From Palsa-883 sp963847615 (lineage in GTDB: Bacteria > Pseudomonadota > Alphaproteobacteria > Acetobacterales > Acetobacteraceae): a DNA stretch of 64,000 nt. Under the pieces are notes generated by a model, which was not told the origin of the DNA, made no database searches, and worked only from the letters and a program-made list of their open reading frames with translations. The translations under genes were made by a program, and so were the position numbers. The DNA is taken from NCBI GenBank assembly GCA_963847615.1, contig CAWKAN010000014.1, positions 124,001 through 188,000 of the forward strand, read 5' to 3'. This document shows positions 1-10,808 of this stretch, piece by piece (within the stretch, counting starts at the first letter, position 1; each line of letters opens with the position of its first letter).

Positions 1-21
1 GGCTCAATTTAAGGCGGTACA

Positions 22-166
22 CGACCAGCAATTCTCATTTTGGCCGCTCCGGACAGCCTGTCTCCGTCATGGCCGGGCCCTTGTCCCCGGGCGCTTGTCC
101 CGGGGACAAGGGCCCGGCCATGACGGAGAGGCAACGTCGTCCGGCCAAAACGAGAATTGCTGGTTC
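22..166. repeat. Nested palindromic element at the left edge
   Basis: The outer arms are 23-46 and 142-166, built around gaccagcaattctcatttt and its near-perfect reverse complement. Inside them is a second, perfect palindrome with arms 64-91 and 99-126 and a 7-nt spacer. The transcript of either strand would fold into a long two-tier hairpin. No coding capacity is evident. It resembles the other nested palindromes of this window in architecture but not in sequence. Confidence 0.8.
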
Positions 167-707
167 ACGACATTGCGAGCATCACACCACTGCCCGGTCG
201 TGTAAAGTAGCGGGAAACGTTCGCCCGGTATCGGGCGGGCCGGTCGGCACCGCTGTTCGGCCCGCATCTGGTCATCTGGCGTGCGGCGGCCCGCGGCTGC
301 GACTTCCACCGCCCGCTCGGCAACCGACGGGCAGCGCCGGGCGACGAGGATACCGATATTCGGAACAAGACCGGAACGTCGTCCGTGCCAGCCAGCGGCG
401 GCGAGCATCGTCCGCATCCCAGCATGATCACCAACCGGCGAACGAGGATGGTTGCCGGCATGCACCGTCGGTTGGTGCGCCGGTTGCCGGTTGCCGGCTG
501 CGCTGGCGCGGCGCGGCGCGGACGATGCTGCTCCGGGCGGACGCGCGCACTGCACGGACCATCACCGTCCGCCGGTTCGGCTGGCTGGGATGCGGCCGAT
601 AGCCCGGGGCGGGGATGTGCCGCTCGGCGGTGCGAACAACCGGCTTCGGCGGGGCTTTGATTGGGTCGCTGAAGGCCGCCCCGCGCCGATCGTGCCCCGG
701 CATGCGG
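167..707. other. No gene recognised
   Basis: Several open frames cross this stretch on both strands, but their translations are Arg/Ala/Pro-rich, mutually overlapping and without any recognisable motif, as expected for very GC-rich non-coding DNA. I see no RNA gene here. Confidence 0.5.
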
Positions 708-723
708 TGGCATGGTTCGGGCA
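708..723 (+). promoter_or_regulatory. Candidate sigma-54 promoter of the flagellar operon
   Basis: The sequence tggcatggttcgggca has the invariant GG-N10-GC spacing (GG at 709-710, GC at 721-722) and a good -24 half (TGGCAT). The -12 half (GGGC instead of TTGC) is weak. It lies about 170 bp upstream of fliF. The operon encodes FlbD, a sigma-54 activator, so sigma-54 control would fit; the assignment is inference. Confidence 0.35.
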
Positions 724-891
724 GTGCTTTGCCACGCCAAGCCCGGCAGAAGCTGCCGCCCCGTTAACCAACCGCTAAGTCTCGCCTGCCACTGTGCCTC
801 CCACAGCAAGAGGCCACGCCGCCAGGAATCGGCCGCAGATGCATAGACCCGGGCCAGCGGCCGCCATGGCCGGCCATACGGCAAATCCCGC

Positions 892-2550
892 ATGAACGCC
901 CTGCTCGACGGGCTGAGGACCCTCGGCGTCGCGCGCCTCGCGGCGCTGGCCGGCGTGGCCCTGGGCATGCTCGCGCTGTTTGCGCTGCTCGCCCTGCGCG
1001 GCGGCAGCGAGCCGATGGCGCTGCTGTACGGCGATCTGGACCTGCGCGATTCGGCCCAGATGATCGAACAGCTCAACCGCCAGCACATCGCCTACCGCGT
1101 CACCGGCGGCGGCACCCAGGTGCTGGTGCCGGCCGATCTGGTCGCCCAGGCGCGGGTCGGGCTCGCCAAGGATGGCCTGCCCTCCGGCGGGTCGGTCGGC
1201 TACGAAATATTCGATCGTTCCGACGGCCTCGCGGCGACCGAGTTCCAGCAGCAGATCAACGAGACCAGGGCGCTGGAAGGCGAGCTGGACCGCACCATCC
1301 GCGCCATCAACGGCGTGCGCGCGGTGCGGGTGCATCTGGTGCTGCCGCGGCGCGAACCCTTCGCGCGCGATCGGCAGGACGCCCAGGCGTCGGTGCTGCT
1401 GACCATGAACGGCGCCGCCCGGCTGGACCGCGAGGGGATTCAAGCCATCCTCAACCTGGTTGCCGCCGCCGTGCCCGGCCTGCGGCCGAAGAACATCGCG
1501 GTGGTCGACAGCCGCGGCGACCTGCTGGCGCGGGCCGGCGAGCCGACCGGGTCGACCAGCGAGGCGCTGACCACCGAGGAGGTGCGCCGCGCCACCGAGC
1601 TGCGCCTGTCGCGCGCGGTCGAGGAGATGCTGGAGAAAAGCCTGGGTCCCGGGCGGGTGCGCGCCGAGGCGACGGTGCGCATGAGCTTCGACCACGTCAA
1701 GCAGACCGAGGAGCGCTACGACCCGGACGGCCAGGTGACGCGCAGCTCGCAGAGCGTCAATTCGACCTCGAGGACCACCGAGCCCAACAGCGCGGTGACG
1801 GCGCAGAACAACCTGCCGAACGCCGACGCCGGCACCAATCCGACCGGCACCCAGGAAGCCCGCCAGGAGGAGACCACCAACTTCGAGATCGGCAAGACGG
1901 TGCGCACGCTGATCCAGGACCAGCCGCAGATCGATCGCGTCAGCCTGGCGGTGATGGTCGACGGCACGACGACGACCGGCCCGGATGGCAAAACGACCTG
2001 GCAGCCGCGGTCGGCCGAGGAACTGGCGCGGATCACCACCCTGGTGAAGACGGCCATCGGCTACGATGCCAAGCGCGGCGACCAGGTCGAAGTGGTCTCG
2101 ATGCGCTTCGTTACCGAAGACCCGCCGCCCGCCGCCGCGCCGCCCAGGTTGTTCGGCCTCGGGCTGGAGCAGGCGTCGCTGCTGCACCTGGCGGAAACCG
2201 GGCTGATCGGTCTTATCGGCCTGCTGGCGTTGCTGCTGGTGCTGCGCCCGATGGTGGTGCGCCTGACCACGCTGGCGCCGGATCGGCTCGCCGGCGGCAG
2301 CGGCCCGCTCGCGCTGGGACTGCCGGGCCCCTCGGCCGCCGGCACCAGCGTGTCGGCGGAAGCCGCCTTGAGCGCATCCGGCACCAGCGCGGTCGCCGGC
2401 CTGCTCGAGGATGAAAGCATGGTGAGCATCGCGCAGATCGAGGGCCAGCTCCGCGCCTCATCGGTCCGGCGCATCTCGGAACTTGCTGACCGACACCCCG
2501 ACGAGACGCTGTCCATCCTGCGCGGCTGGATGGCGCAGGAGAACGGCTGA
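892..2550 (+). CDS. fliF: Flagellar MS-ring protein FliF
   Basis: FliF forms the membrane-embedded MS ring on which the flagellar rotor and export gate assemble. The 552-residue product has the family layout: an N-terminal membrane segment at about residues 13-35, a long periplasmic ring-building region containing [11 protein letters not shown] and the conserved LVLPRREPF region, and a second membrane segment at about 431-453. The cytoplasmic tail ends in [20 protein letters not shown], the type of sequence that docks onto FliG. The ATG at 892 precedes a typical short N-terminus. The stop is one base before fliG, so the two are almost certainly co-transcribed and translated in balance. Length is normal and the frame intact. 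Confidence 0.95.
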   Translation: MNALLDGLRTLGVARLAALAGVALGMLALFALLALRGGSEPMALLYGDLDLRDSAQMIEQLNRQHIAYRVTGGGTQVLVPADLVAQARVGLAKDGLPSGGSVGYEIFDRSDGLAATEFQQQINETRALEGELDRTIRAINGVRAVRVHLVLPRREPFARDRQDAQASVLLTMNGAARLDREGIQAILNLVAAAVPGLRPKNIAVVDSRGDLLARAGEPTGSTSEALTTEEVRRATELRLSRAVEEMLEKSLGPGRVRAEATVRMSFDHVKQTEERYDPDGQVTRSSQSVNSTSRTTEPNSAVTAQNNLPNADAGTNPTGTQEARQEETTNFEIGKTVRTLIQDQPQIDRVSLAVMVDGTTTTGPDGKTTWQPRSAEELARITTLVKTAIGYDAKRGDQVEVVSMRFVTEDPPPAAAPPRLFGLGLEQASLLHLAETGLIGLIGLLALLLVLRPMVVRLTTLAPDRLAGGSGPLALGLPGPSAAGTSVSAEAALSASGTSAVAGLLEDESMVSIAQIEGQLRASSVRRISELADRHPDETLSILRGWMAQENG

Positions 2551-2551
2551 C

Positions 2552-3565
2552 ATGCTCAAGCCGGACGACGTTCATTCGATCAGCGGCGCCCAGCGGGCGG
2601 CGATCCTGATGATGGCGCTGGGCGAGGAGCAGTGCACAAGGCTGTTCGGCATGATGCACGAAGACGAGATCAAGGACATCTCGGCGGCCATGGCGCAGTT
2701 GGGCGCGGTCCGCGCCGAGGTGGTCGAACGGCTGTGCGTCGATTTCGCCGATGGCATGGGCAGCGCCGGTCGGCTGATCGGCAGCTTCGAGAGCACCGAG
2801 CGGCTGCTGCAAAAAAGCCTGCCGCGCGACCGCGCCACGCAGATCATGGAGGAGATCCGCGGCCCCGCCGGCCGCACCATGTGGGACAAGCTGGGCAACG
2901 TGAACGAGGCGGTGCTCGCCAACTACCTGAAGAACGAATACCCGCAGACCGTCGCCGTCGTGCTGTCGAAGGTGAAGCCGGAACATGCCGCCAATGTTCT
3001 GGCCCTGCTGCCCGAGGCCTTCGCGATGGAGGTCGTCATGCGCATGCTGCGCATGGAAAGCGTGCAGAAGGACGTGCTCGACGGGGTGGAACGAACCTTG
3101 CGCGCCGAATTCATGTCCAACCTGGCCCGCTCGACCCGCCGCGACGCGCACGAGATGATGGCCGACATCTTCAACAGCCTGGACCGCCAGGCCGAGGCGC
3201 GCTTCCTCACCGCGTTGGATGAGCGCAACCGCGACGCGGCCGAGCGCATCCGGGCGCTGATGTTCACCTTCGAGGACCTGCAGCGGTTGGCCACGCCGGC
3301 GATGCAGGTGCTGCTGCGCGCGGTGGAACGCGACAAGTTGCCGCTCGCGTTGAAGGGTGCCTCGGAGAAGCTGCGCGAGCTGTTCTTCAAGAGCATGTCG
3401 GAGCGTGCCGGCAAGATCCTGAAGGACGACATCGCGGCGCTGGGCCCGGTGAAGCTGCGCAATGTCGACGAGGCGCAGGCCGGCATCGTCGCGACGGCGA
3501 AGGAACTCGCCGCACAGGGGCAGATCGAGATCAGCGAGAACAAGGAAGAGGAGTTGATTCTCTGA
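2552..3565 (+). CDS. fliG: Flagellar motor switch protein FliG
   Basis: FliG links the MS ring to the C ring and interacts with the stator to generate torque and switching. The 337-residue protein opens with [20 protein letters not shown], the N-terminal FliF-binding domain. The middle domain includes [20 protein letters not shown], where an EHPQ-type motif reads EYPQ. The C-terminal charged ridge lies around [10 protein letters not shown] and LPLALKGAS. The reading frame extends upstream, but the ATG at 2552, one base after the fliF stop, gives the standard N-terminus and is preferred. One base separates its stop from fliH. Confidence 0.95.
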   Translation: MLKPDDVHSISGAQRAAILMMALGEEQCTRLFGMMHEDEIKDISAAMAQLGAVRAEVVERLCVDFADGMGSAGRLIGSFESTERLLQKSLPRDRATQIMEEIRGPAGRTMWDKLGNVNEAVLANYLKNEYPQTVAVVLSKVKPEHAANVLALLPEAFAMEVVMRMLRMESVQKDVLDGVERTLRAEFMSNLARSTRRDAHEMMADIFNSLDRQAEARFLTALDERNRDAAERIRALMFTFEDLQRLATPAMQVLLRAVERDKLPLALKGASEKLRELFFKSMSERAGKILKDDIAALGPVKLRNVDEAQAGIVATAKELAAQGQIEISENKEEELIL

Positions 3566-3566
3566 C

Positions 3567-4472
3567 ATGGACACGTTGCTCGGCGCCCGGCGCCAAATTC
3601 CCGATCACGGCGCGTTGTTCGCGGAGGATTTCGATCTGCCGCACCACCGCGCCGCGATGCCCGTGCCGGAGGTCATCAACCCCACCTACACGGCGGCGGA
3701 ACTCGCCGAGGCGCGCGCCGAAGCCTGGGCCGGGGGGCATGCGGCGGGCACCGCGGACGCCGATGCCGCCATCGCCGCGGCGACACGTTCATTGCTCGAA
3801 ACCATCGCCGCCGCGTTGCGCGACGCGCGGGCGGCGGCCGCCGCGGTGGCCGAACGCTCGGTCGAACCCATCGCCCGGCTGTTGCTGGACAGCCTGGCCA
3901 AATTGTTTCCCGCGCTGTGCGAACGGCACGGCGAGTCCGAGGTGCGCGCGCTGGTCCGCACCATCCTCCCCGCCCTGGCGCAGGAGCCGGCGATCACCGT
4001 GCGGGTGAACCCCGCGCATACCCCGGCCTTGATGCGCGAGTTGGACCGGCTCGATCCGGAGCTGGTCGAATGCGTGCGGCTGGTGGCGGTCGAGGCGATC
4101 GCGCCGGGCGATGTCCGCGTGAGCTGGCGCGACGGCTCGGCCATCCGCGACGCCGCCGCGCTGTGGCAACAGGTGCGGGCGGTGCTGGAACCCGCCGGGC
4201 TGCTGTCATCGGAGCCGGCGGTGGCGGCAGAGCAGGTGGGGGCGGCAGAGCAGGTGGGGCGGCAGGGCGGAGAGCCGGCGGTGGCGGCAGAGCAGGTGGG
4301 GGCGCCGGACCCGGCACCGGACCGGGCGCGGCCAGCAGGCCCCGCGGCAGCATCGGACAGCGCGGCAGCCGCCGATCAGACGGCAGTAACCGAAACGGCG
4401 TCAGTACCCGGCAGAGCGACGGCACCCACCAAGGCGCCGGTCATCATCATGGAAACCGAACATGTCGACTGA
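3567..4472 (+). CDS. fliH: Flagellar export regulator FliH
   Basis: The position between fliG and fliN, the length (301 residues) and an Ala/Glu-rich helical region (about residues 50-110) identify FliH. It is the soluble partner that regulates the flagellar export ATPase. Sequence conservation in this family is low, so the call rests partly on synteny. The C-terminal 90 residues are low-complexity. At 4209-4310 a GC-rich segment is duplicated imperfectly and encodes repeated AVAAEQVGA blocks, which probably vary in length between strains. The last 11 bases overlap the start of fliN. Confidence 0.8.
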   Translation: MDTLLGARRQIPDHGALFAEDFDLPHHRAAMPVPEVINPTYTAAELAEARAEAWAGGHAAGTADADAAIAAATRSLLETIAAALRDARAAAAAVAERSVEPIARLLLDSLAKLFPALCERHGESEVRALVRTILPALAQEPAITVRVNPAHTPALMRELDRLDPELVECVRLVAVEAIAPGDVRVSWRDGSAIRDAAALWQQVRAVLEPAGLLSSEPAVAAEQVGAAEQVGRQGGEPAVAAEQVGAPDPAPDRARPAGPAAASDSAAAADQTAVTETASVPGRATAPTKAPVIIMETEHVD

Positions 4473-4779
4473 GATGGATCTCGCCGAACTGCCGGAAACC
4501 GGTGGCGAGCCCGCCGCGGCGCGCGGCCCGCGCGACCTTGAAGCGGTCTACGACATCCCGGTGACCGTCAGTGCCGTGCTGGGCCGCGCCACCATGCAGG
4601 TCAGCCAACTGCTGAAGCTGGGTCGTGGCGCCGTGGTCGAGCTGGACCGCAAACTGGGGGAGGCGATCGACATCTACGTGAACAACCGCCTGGTGGCGCG
4701 CGGCGAGGTGGTGATGGTCGACGAGACGCGGCTGGGCGTGACGATGACGGAAATCGTCAAGGCCGATCGAGCGAACTGA
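4462..4779 (+). CDS. fliN: Flagellar motor switch protein FliN
   Basis: This 105-residue protein contains the complete SpoA/FliN C-terminal domain: IPVTVSAVLGRATM, LLKLGRGAVVELDRKLGE, IYVNNRLVARGEVVMVD, and a final RLGVTMTEIV strand. FliN forms the lower part of the C ring and helps dock export substrates. Its start lies inside the 3' end of fliH in another frame, and flbD begins two bases after its stop, so it sits in a tightly coupled operon. Confidence 0.95.
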   Translation: MSTEMDLAELPETGGEPAAARGPRDLEAVYDIPVTVSAVLGRATMQVSQLLKLGRGAVVELDRKLGEAIDIYVNNRLVARGEVVMVDETRLGVTMTEIVKADRAN

Positions 4780-4781
4780 CC

Positions 4782-6139
<1,358 letters not shown>

Positions 6140-6143
6140 CGCC

Positions 6144-6239
6144 ATGCGCCCGTCACTCGGCATGGCGGTGCTGCCCGGAACCGCGATGCCCGGAATCGCG
6201 ATGCCCGGAATTGCGATGCCCGGAATCGCGATGCAATGA
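6144..6239 (+). CDS. Possible 31-residue leader ORF of flhA with (MPGIA)n repeats
   Basis: Between flbD and flhA an ATG at 6144 opens a 31-codon frame. Its second half consists of four exact-length 15-bp repeats (6174-6233, unit cccggaatcgcgatg) and reads PGTAM-PGIAM-PGIAM-PGIAM followed by Gln and stop. The stop TGA at 6237-6239 overlaps the flhA start ATG at 6236 as ATGA, the usual geometry of translational coupling. Every repeat also supplies a purine-rich cggaa plus an ATG. Whether it is translated is unknown. It could instead be a repeat that happens to be open. Confidence 0.35.
   Translation: MRPSLGMAVLPGTAMPGIAMPGIAMPGIAMQ
6174..6233. repeat. 4 x 15-bp tandem repeat before flhA
   Basis: Four 15-bp units (6174-6188, 6189-6203, 6204-6218, 6219-6233) differ at only one or two positions each. 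Copy-number change would alter the spacing between flbD and flhA in steps of 15 bp without changing the leader frame. Confidence 0.9.
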
Positions 6240-8326
6240 CGGAGGCCGCCGCCCCGCCTGGCGTCCTGCCGCTGCTGACCGGTCGGCTGCGCCGCTTCAC
6301 CCCCGGCACCGACGTCGGTCTCGCCGTCGGGGTGGTGGCGCTGCTCTCGGTGCTGATCCTGCCGCTGCCGACGATGCTGCTGGATCTCGGCCTGGCGCTG
6401 TCGATCACCGCCGCGGTGCTGGTGTTGATGGTGGCGCTGTTCCTCAACCGCCCGCTCGACTTCACCTCCTTCCCGACCTTGCTGCTGCTGACCACGCTGC
6501 TGCGCCTGTCGCTCAACGTCGCGATCACCCGGCTGATCCTGTCGCACGGCAACGAAGGCCCCTTCGCCGCCGGCCATGTGGTCGCCGCGTTCGGCGGCTT
6601 CCTGATGGGCGGCGACGTGGTGATCGGGCTGATCGTGTTCGGCATCCTGCTGGTGGTGAACTTCATGGTCATCACCAAGGGCTCCGGGCGCATCGCCGAG
6701 GTCGCCGCGCGGTTCAGCCTCGATGCGATGCCGGGCAAGCAGATGGCGATCGACGCCGACATGTCCGCCGGGTTGATCGACGAAAAGACCGCGCGGCGGC
6801 GGCGCAAGGAGCTGGAGGAAGAGAGCGGCTTCTACGGCGCGATGGATGGCGCGGCGAAGTTCGTGCGCGGCGATGCGATCGCCGGGCTGATCATCACGGT
6901 GATCAACATCCTGGGCGGGCTGGCGATCGGCCTGGTCCGCCACGGCATGCCGTTCGCCGACGCCGCGGCGACCTACACCACGCTGACCGTGGGCGATGGC
7001 CTGGTGTCGCAAATTCCCGCGCTGCTGGTGTCCACCGCTGCCGGCATCGTGGTCACCAAGGGCGGGATCGAAGGCTCCGCGGACGCCGCCCTGGTGCGCC
7101 AGCTTGCCGGCAACCCCAAGCCGCTGGCGATGGCCGCCGGTGCGGCCGCGGTGCTGGCGCTGCTGCCCGGCTTGCCGGCGCTGCCGTTCCTGGCGCTGGC
7201 CGGGCTCGCCGGCGGCGGCGCCTGGATGCGCTACAAGCACCCGTCGATCGCGGTGGACGCCGCCGCCGCCCCGGCGGGCGTGGGGCCGGTCGATCCGCCG
7301 ATCGCGGACTCGCTGCGCATGGACATGATGCGCCTGGAGCTGGGCTATGGGCTGCTCGCCCTCGCCGGCGGTGACACGCCGCGGCTGACCGAGCAGATCA
7401 AGGGGCTGCGCCGTGCCATCGCCAGCGAGATGGGCTTCGTGCTGCCGCCGGTGCGCATCCAGGACAACATGCAGTTGGCGGCCGACAGCTACGTGATCCG
7501 GGTGAAGGAGATCGAGGCCGGCAAGGGCGAACTGCGCCCGACCATGCTGCTGGCGATGGACCCGAAGGGCGGCGCGCCCGGGCTGCCCGGCGAGGCGACG
7601 CGCGAGCCGGCGTTCGGCCTGCCGGCGCTGTGGATCGCGCCGGGGGTGAAGGAAGAGGCGATGTTCCGCGGCTGCACCGTGGTCGATCCGCCGAGCGTGC
7701 TGACCACGCACCTGACCGAGGTGGTGCGCGAGAACATGGCGGAGCTGCTGTCCTACGCCGAGACCCAGAAGCTGTTGGACGAGCTGCCGCGCGAGCAGCA
7801 CAAGCTGGTCGCCGACCTGATCCCCGGGCAGATCACGCTGGGCGGCGTGCAGCGCGTGTTGCAGGCGCTGCTGTCCGAGCGGGTGTCGATCCGTGACCTG
7901 GCGACCATCCTTGAAGGCATCCAGGAAGCCTGCGCCGGCACCATGCGCGCGATCCCGATCATCGTTGCGCATGTGCGTGCGCGTCTGGCGCGGCAGATCA
8001 GCGACAGCCACGTCGGCCCGGCCGGCTACATTCCGCTGGTCACCCTGTCGCCGGACTGGGAGACGGCCTTCGCCGAGGCGGTGACCGGCCCGCCGGAGGA
8101 TCGTCAGCTCGCGATGGCGCCGAGCAAGTTGCAGGCCTTCATGCAAGCGCTGCGCGGCGCGTTCGACGCCGCCAGCGCGGCGAACGAAACCCCGGTGCTG
8201 TTGACCAGCGGCAGCATCCGCGCCCATGTGCATGCCATCGTGGAACGCATCCGGCCGAACACCTCGGTGCTGGCGCAAGCGGAGATTTTCCCCCGCGCCC
8301 GCATCCGGACCGTGGCGACGATCTGA
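6236..8326 (+). CDS. flhA: Flagellar export gate protein FlhA
   Basis: FlhA is the large integral component of the flagellar type III export gate. The 696-residue product begins with a run of membrane helices (DVGLAVGVVALLSVLILPLP, then a block of conserved helices). The FHIPEP-family segment includes LSLNVAITRLILSHGN, GSGRIAEVAARFSLDAMPGK and AIDADMSAGLIDE, and the second half is a soluble substrate- and chaperone-docking domain. Length is normal and the frame intact. The start overlaps the stop of the short leader ORF. No flhB or fliP-R genes are visible here. Confidence 0.95.
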   Translation: MTEAAAPPGVLPLLTGRLRRFTPGTDVGLAVGVVALLSVLILPLPTMLLDLGLALSITAAVLVLMVALFLNRPLDFTSFPTLLLLTTLLRLSLNVAITRLILSHGNEGPFAAGHVVAAFGGFLMGGDVVIGLIVFGILLVVNFMVITKGSGRIAEVAARFSLDAMPGKQMAIDADMSAGLIDEKTARRRRKELEEESGFYGAMDGAAKFVRGDAIAGLIITVINILGGLAIGLVRHGMPFADAAATYTTLTVGDGLVSQIPALLVSTAAGIVVTKGGIEGSADAALVRQLAGNPKPLAMAAGAAAVLALLPGLPALPFLALAGLAGGGAWMRYKHPSIAVDAAAAPAGVGPVDPPIADSLRMDMMRLELGYGLLALAGGDTPRLTEQIKGLRRAIASEMGFVLPPVRIQDNMQLAADSYVIRVKEIEAGKGELRPTMLLAMDPKGGAPGLPGEATREPAFGLPALWIAPGVKEEAMFRGCTVVDPPSVLTTHLTEVVRENMAELLSYAETQKLLDELPREQHKLVADLIPGQITLGGVQRVLQALLSERVSIRDLATILEGIQEACAGTMRAIPIIVAHVRARLARQISDSHVGPAGYIPLVTLSPDWETAFAEAVTGPPEDRQLAMAPSKLQAFMQALRGAFDAASAANETPVLLTSGSIRAHVHAIVERIRPNTSVLAQAEIFPRARIRTVATI

Positions 8327-9103
8327 CCACGCAGCTTGCGTCGCGGTCGCCGTTGCGCCCTGCCTGAGGCAAAATTCACCGCCGCGCGGCTTGGATTCGG
8401 CAACAGGCTTCGACAGCAGCGCAGGCTGCGGCTGTCGTCTCGGCAGCGTCATGGACGCGTCGGCGTTGCCAGCCATGTCGGTTGGACCCTCTTCACGGTC
8501 CCATCGCCAACATCAGTCGCTGCGGGCAGCTTGCGGCGCGGCCGTTTCGGCGGTCGTTATTGCAGAATGAAAATGGCCAGATCGAGGGAACGCCCGGATG
8601 ATGCGGTTGCTCGCGCTGGTTGTCTGTTGAGGGCGGCGGTCAGCATTGTCACCGGCAAGGGCCGGTACAGCGGCTGCCCGCCCGGCGGCGTGGCTCGCGA
8701 CGAACAGCCGTGGTCGTTCTGGCTCCCAACCATCTGCATCAGGTGCCTGGCGGGTTCGTGATCGCGCCGGGCGGCGGCTGGATCAGCACGGCGCCTTCGC
8801 CGCCGCGATTGGCGGTGGGTAATGGAATTCCGGGCCAACCGGACCAGCCGCATCGCGGTCGGTTGCACCTCGCGACCGCCGCCCTCGGTGCGACCGGCTG
8901 GCTCGACGCCCACCGCCGGACACCGGGCCTACGGACACCGGGCCTGCGGACCCAGGCAGATGGACACGGGGCATATGGAGGAAGGGCAGTCGGAGGATGG
9001 GCAGCTCATCCCGGCCCAATGACTTTCACCCGGAAATCCCGATTCTCAATCGGCACCGGCGGGTTTATGTGGCGTCCGCCTCGATCGGCGGCATCGCCCG
9101 GAC
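8327..9103. other. No gene recognised
   Basis: Open frames on both strands show no family motif and overlap each other. The only structure I see is a 15-bp direct duplication around 8925-8953 (acaccgggcctacgg). Confidence 0.5.
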
Positions 9104-9343
9104 TCACCCGCCCGGCACGTCTTTCGTCAGCAACGCGGGCATGTTCACGTCGCTGTGTCCGGCCAGGATTTTTTCCTCTTCCAGCATCGGCGCAGCATCC
9201 GCTCCTGGTGCGGCCCGCAACATCTCTCGGATCGCACGATACCAATGCTCGTCCGCGCGACCTTCGGGGCGTCCCTCGCGTTCCCAAATGAAATATGCCC
9301 GGTTGCGGATGGCCGCTTCTTTGCGATGACTGATTCTAGGCAT
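9104..9343 (-). CDS. DUF2934 domain protein
   Basis: A 79-residue product starts MPRISHRKEAAIRNRAYFIW and continues EREGRPEGRADEHWYRA. This is the signature of the short DUF2934 family (RAYxIWExEGRPEGR...HW), whose function is unknown. The ATG at 9343 is chosen over the longer open frame because the conserved segment begins six residues later and a purine-rich stretch (gaggagtggaagg) lies just upstream. The tail ADAAPMLEEEKILAG is family-typical. The gene is divergent from the lipoprotein gene at 9819 and has no obvious operon partner. Confidence 0.75.
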   Translation of the reverse strand: MPRISHRKEAAIRNRAYFIWEREGRPEGRADEHWYRAIREMLRAAPGADAAPMLEEEKILAGHSDVNMPALLTKDVPGG

Positions 9344-9818
9344 CCACCTTCCACTCCTCTCGGAATTGGCGCGCTGACCTGTCGGACGCTGTCCGGGACC
9401 GCCAACGCCGGTTATCCAGGCGCGCCTCCCACGGCCGAGGCACCGGACGTTCGGCAAATTTCGCTGCAGGGTCAAGTCGAACCTGCGCGAATCGGCGCCC
9501 TGAACCGGCCACCGCAGCGGCGTGCAGGGGTCCGGAGACGCAGTCACTGCCAGCGACGGCACCAGGCGGCGGTTGCCGATCGGCAGCATTGGTGTTGCCG
9601 AGGATACCACCGGCGGCGGCAACAGTGCCAGGAGCACCAGGGCGGGTGCGGCTTTGGTTTTCGTGGTTGGCCGCACGCCGACAGCCGGGCGTCGATGCCC
9701 TACCCGGCCGGGACGAACTGACCTATAAGGCACTCTCGTCCGATCCCGCAGTCGCCATGGCGACGCCAGGGGTTGCGAATGAGGCACCGTGGCGCAGGAC
9801 CGTGAAAAAGGTAACGAT
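9344..9818. other. Divergent intergenic region, no gene recognised
   Basis: This 475-bp gap separates the minus-strand DUF2934 gene from the plus-strand lipoprotein gene. The open frames in it have no recognisable motifs. Promoters for both flanking genes presumably lie here, but I cannot pick convincing -35/-10 pairs. Confidence 0.4.
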
Positions 9819-10124
9819 ATGATACGATATTGGCCGCTCATGCTGCTGCTGCTGCTCGCGCTGCCGGGGTGCGCCGATCAGTCCAGGGGCGCCGCCCTGA
9901 ATGAGTGCCACCTGCGATACTATCTGCAAAGTCCTGGCGATAAGGCCTACCTCATTCCGGACTGCATGCAAGCCAAGTCGTTTGAGTTGCTGGCCGGATG
10001 TCGCCCGCAGAGCAGTGCGGACGACTGGAACTGGCAGGTACCGCCAGCCGCCTACGATGATCCAGAGTGCTATCGGCCACTCGGGGCCACCGCCTCGGTA
10101 GCGACCGCATTGGCGCCGATGTAA
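9819..10124 (+). CDS. Small predicted lipoprotein, unknown function
   Basis: The 101-residue product has a classic lipoprotein signal: MIRYWPLMLLLLLALPGC, with lipobox ALPGC and Cys18 as the lipidation site. The mature part is Cys- and Tyr-rich (NECHLRYYLQ, LIPDC, LLAGC, DPECYRPLG), suggesting disulfides in the periplasm. I do not recognise the family. The internal ATG at 9819 is preferred over an upstream alternative start because it places the signal peptide at the N-terminus. Confidence 0.6.
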   Translation: MIRYWPLMLLLLLALPGCADQSRGAALNECHLRYYLQSPGDKAYLIPDCMQAKSFELLAGCRPQSSADDWNWQVPPAAYDDPECYRPLGATASVATALAPM

Positions 10125-10389
10125 CCCGAAGTGGCCGGATGCGGAACCGCCGCATTCGGGCAAGTCAATACGAAACCGGAGAGTGCCTGAATACCGGCGA
10201 CTGCCCGCTGTCGACCGAGGTGTGCGGAAACGCCGTAGCGTCGCGCAGCGAGCAATTATGTCGGGTTCCGATTGGCGGTCCTGACCGGAACCGCGGCAGT
10301 CCGCCGACTGGGCAATCCGACCAGTCCACCTGCAACTGGTGGTGCGGCCGATCATCATGGTGGGGCAGCAGCTGACGGTTCGGCACCAT
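10125..10389. other. Degenerate remainder downstream of the ModA-like fragment
   Basis: No intact frame is recognisable. The minus strand here would correspond to the missing C-terminal half of the ModA-like gene at 10390-10808, but I find no clear match to that part of the family in any frame. Confidence 0.4.
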
Positions 10390-10808
10390 GAGCGGGCGTG
10401 CAGGAGCGCGCGCTTGAAGGCGGCGACCGAACCGATGTCCGGTTTCGCGGCACCTTGCTTCACCGACACACCGATGCCGGCCTTGCCGATCACGACGCGG
10501 GTGCCGGCGCTGATCTTGCCGGAATTTTGCAGGCTCTCCCATTGCTGTGGCGAGACGGTTACCGGGTCGGCCGCGTCGCCCCGGCGCACGCGGTCGGTGA
10601 TGGTGCCGATATTGGCGTATTCGACGTTGCCGTGATCGCCGCTCGCCGCCTGGAACTCGGGAAGCCGCTCCCACATCGTCGATTGCAGGGCTGTGGCGCA
10701 GGGGAAGGTGATGTCCGCGGCGCAGACATGCGGTTCAGCCGCGACGACGGCCAGGGCGGCAAGCGCGGCGACCCTGATGATGTCGAAAGCTCGGCGCAGG
10801 GGTTTCAT
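10390..10808 (-). pseudogene. Truncated ModA-like periplasmic binding protein
   Basis: From the ATG at 10808, preceded by a strong ggagg, the frame encodes a signal peptide (AALAALAVVAAEPHVCAA). About 110 residues typical of molybdate-type type-II binding proteins follow: FQAASGDHGNVEYANIGTIT, then VSPQQWESLQNSGKI and VVIGKAGIGVSVKQGAAKPD. Similarity stops at about FKRALLHA; the second lobe is absent or scrambled. No ModB or ModC gene is nearby. It looks like a decayed orphan gene, although an indel plus poor downstream sequence could also explain the loss. Confidence 0.6.
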
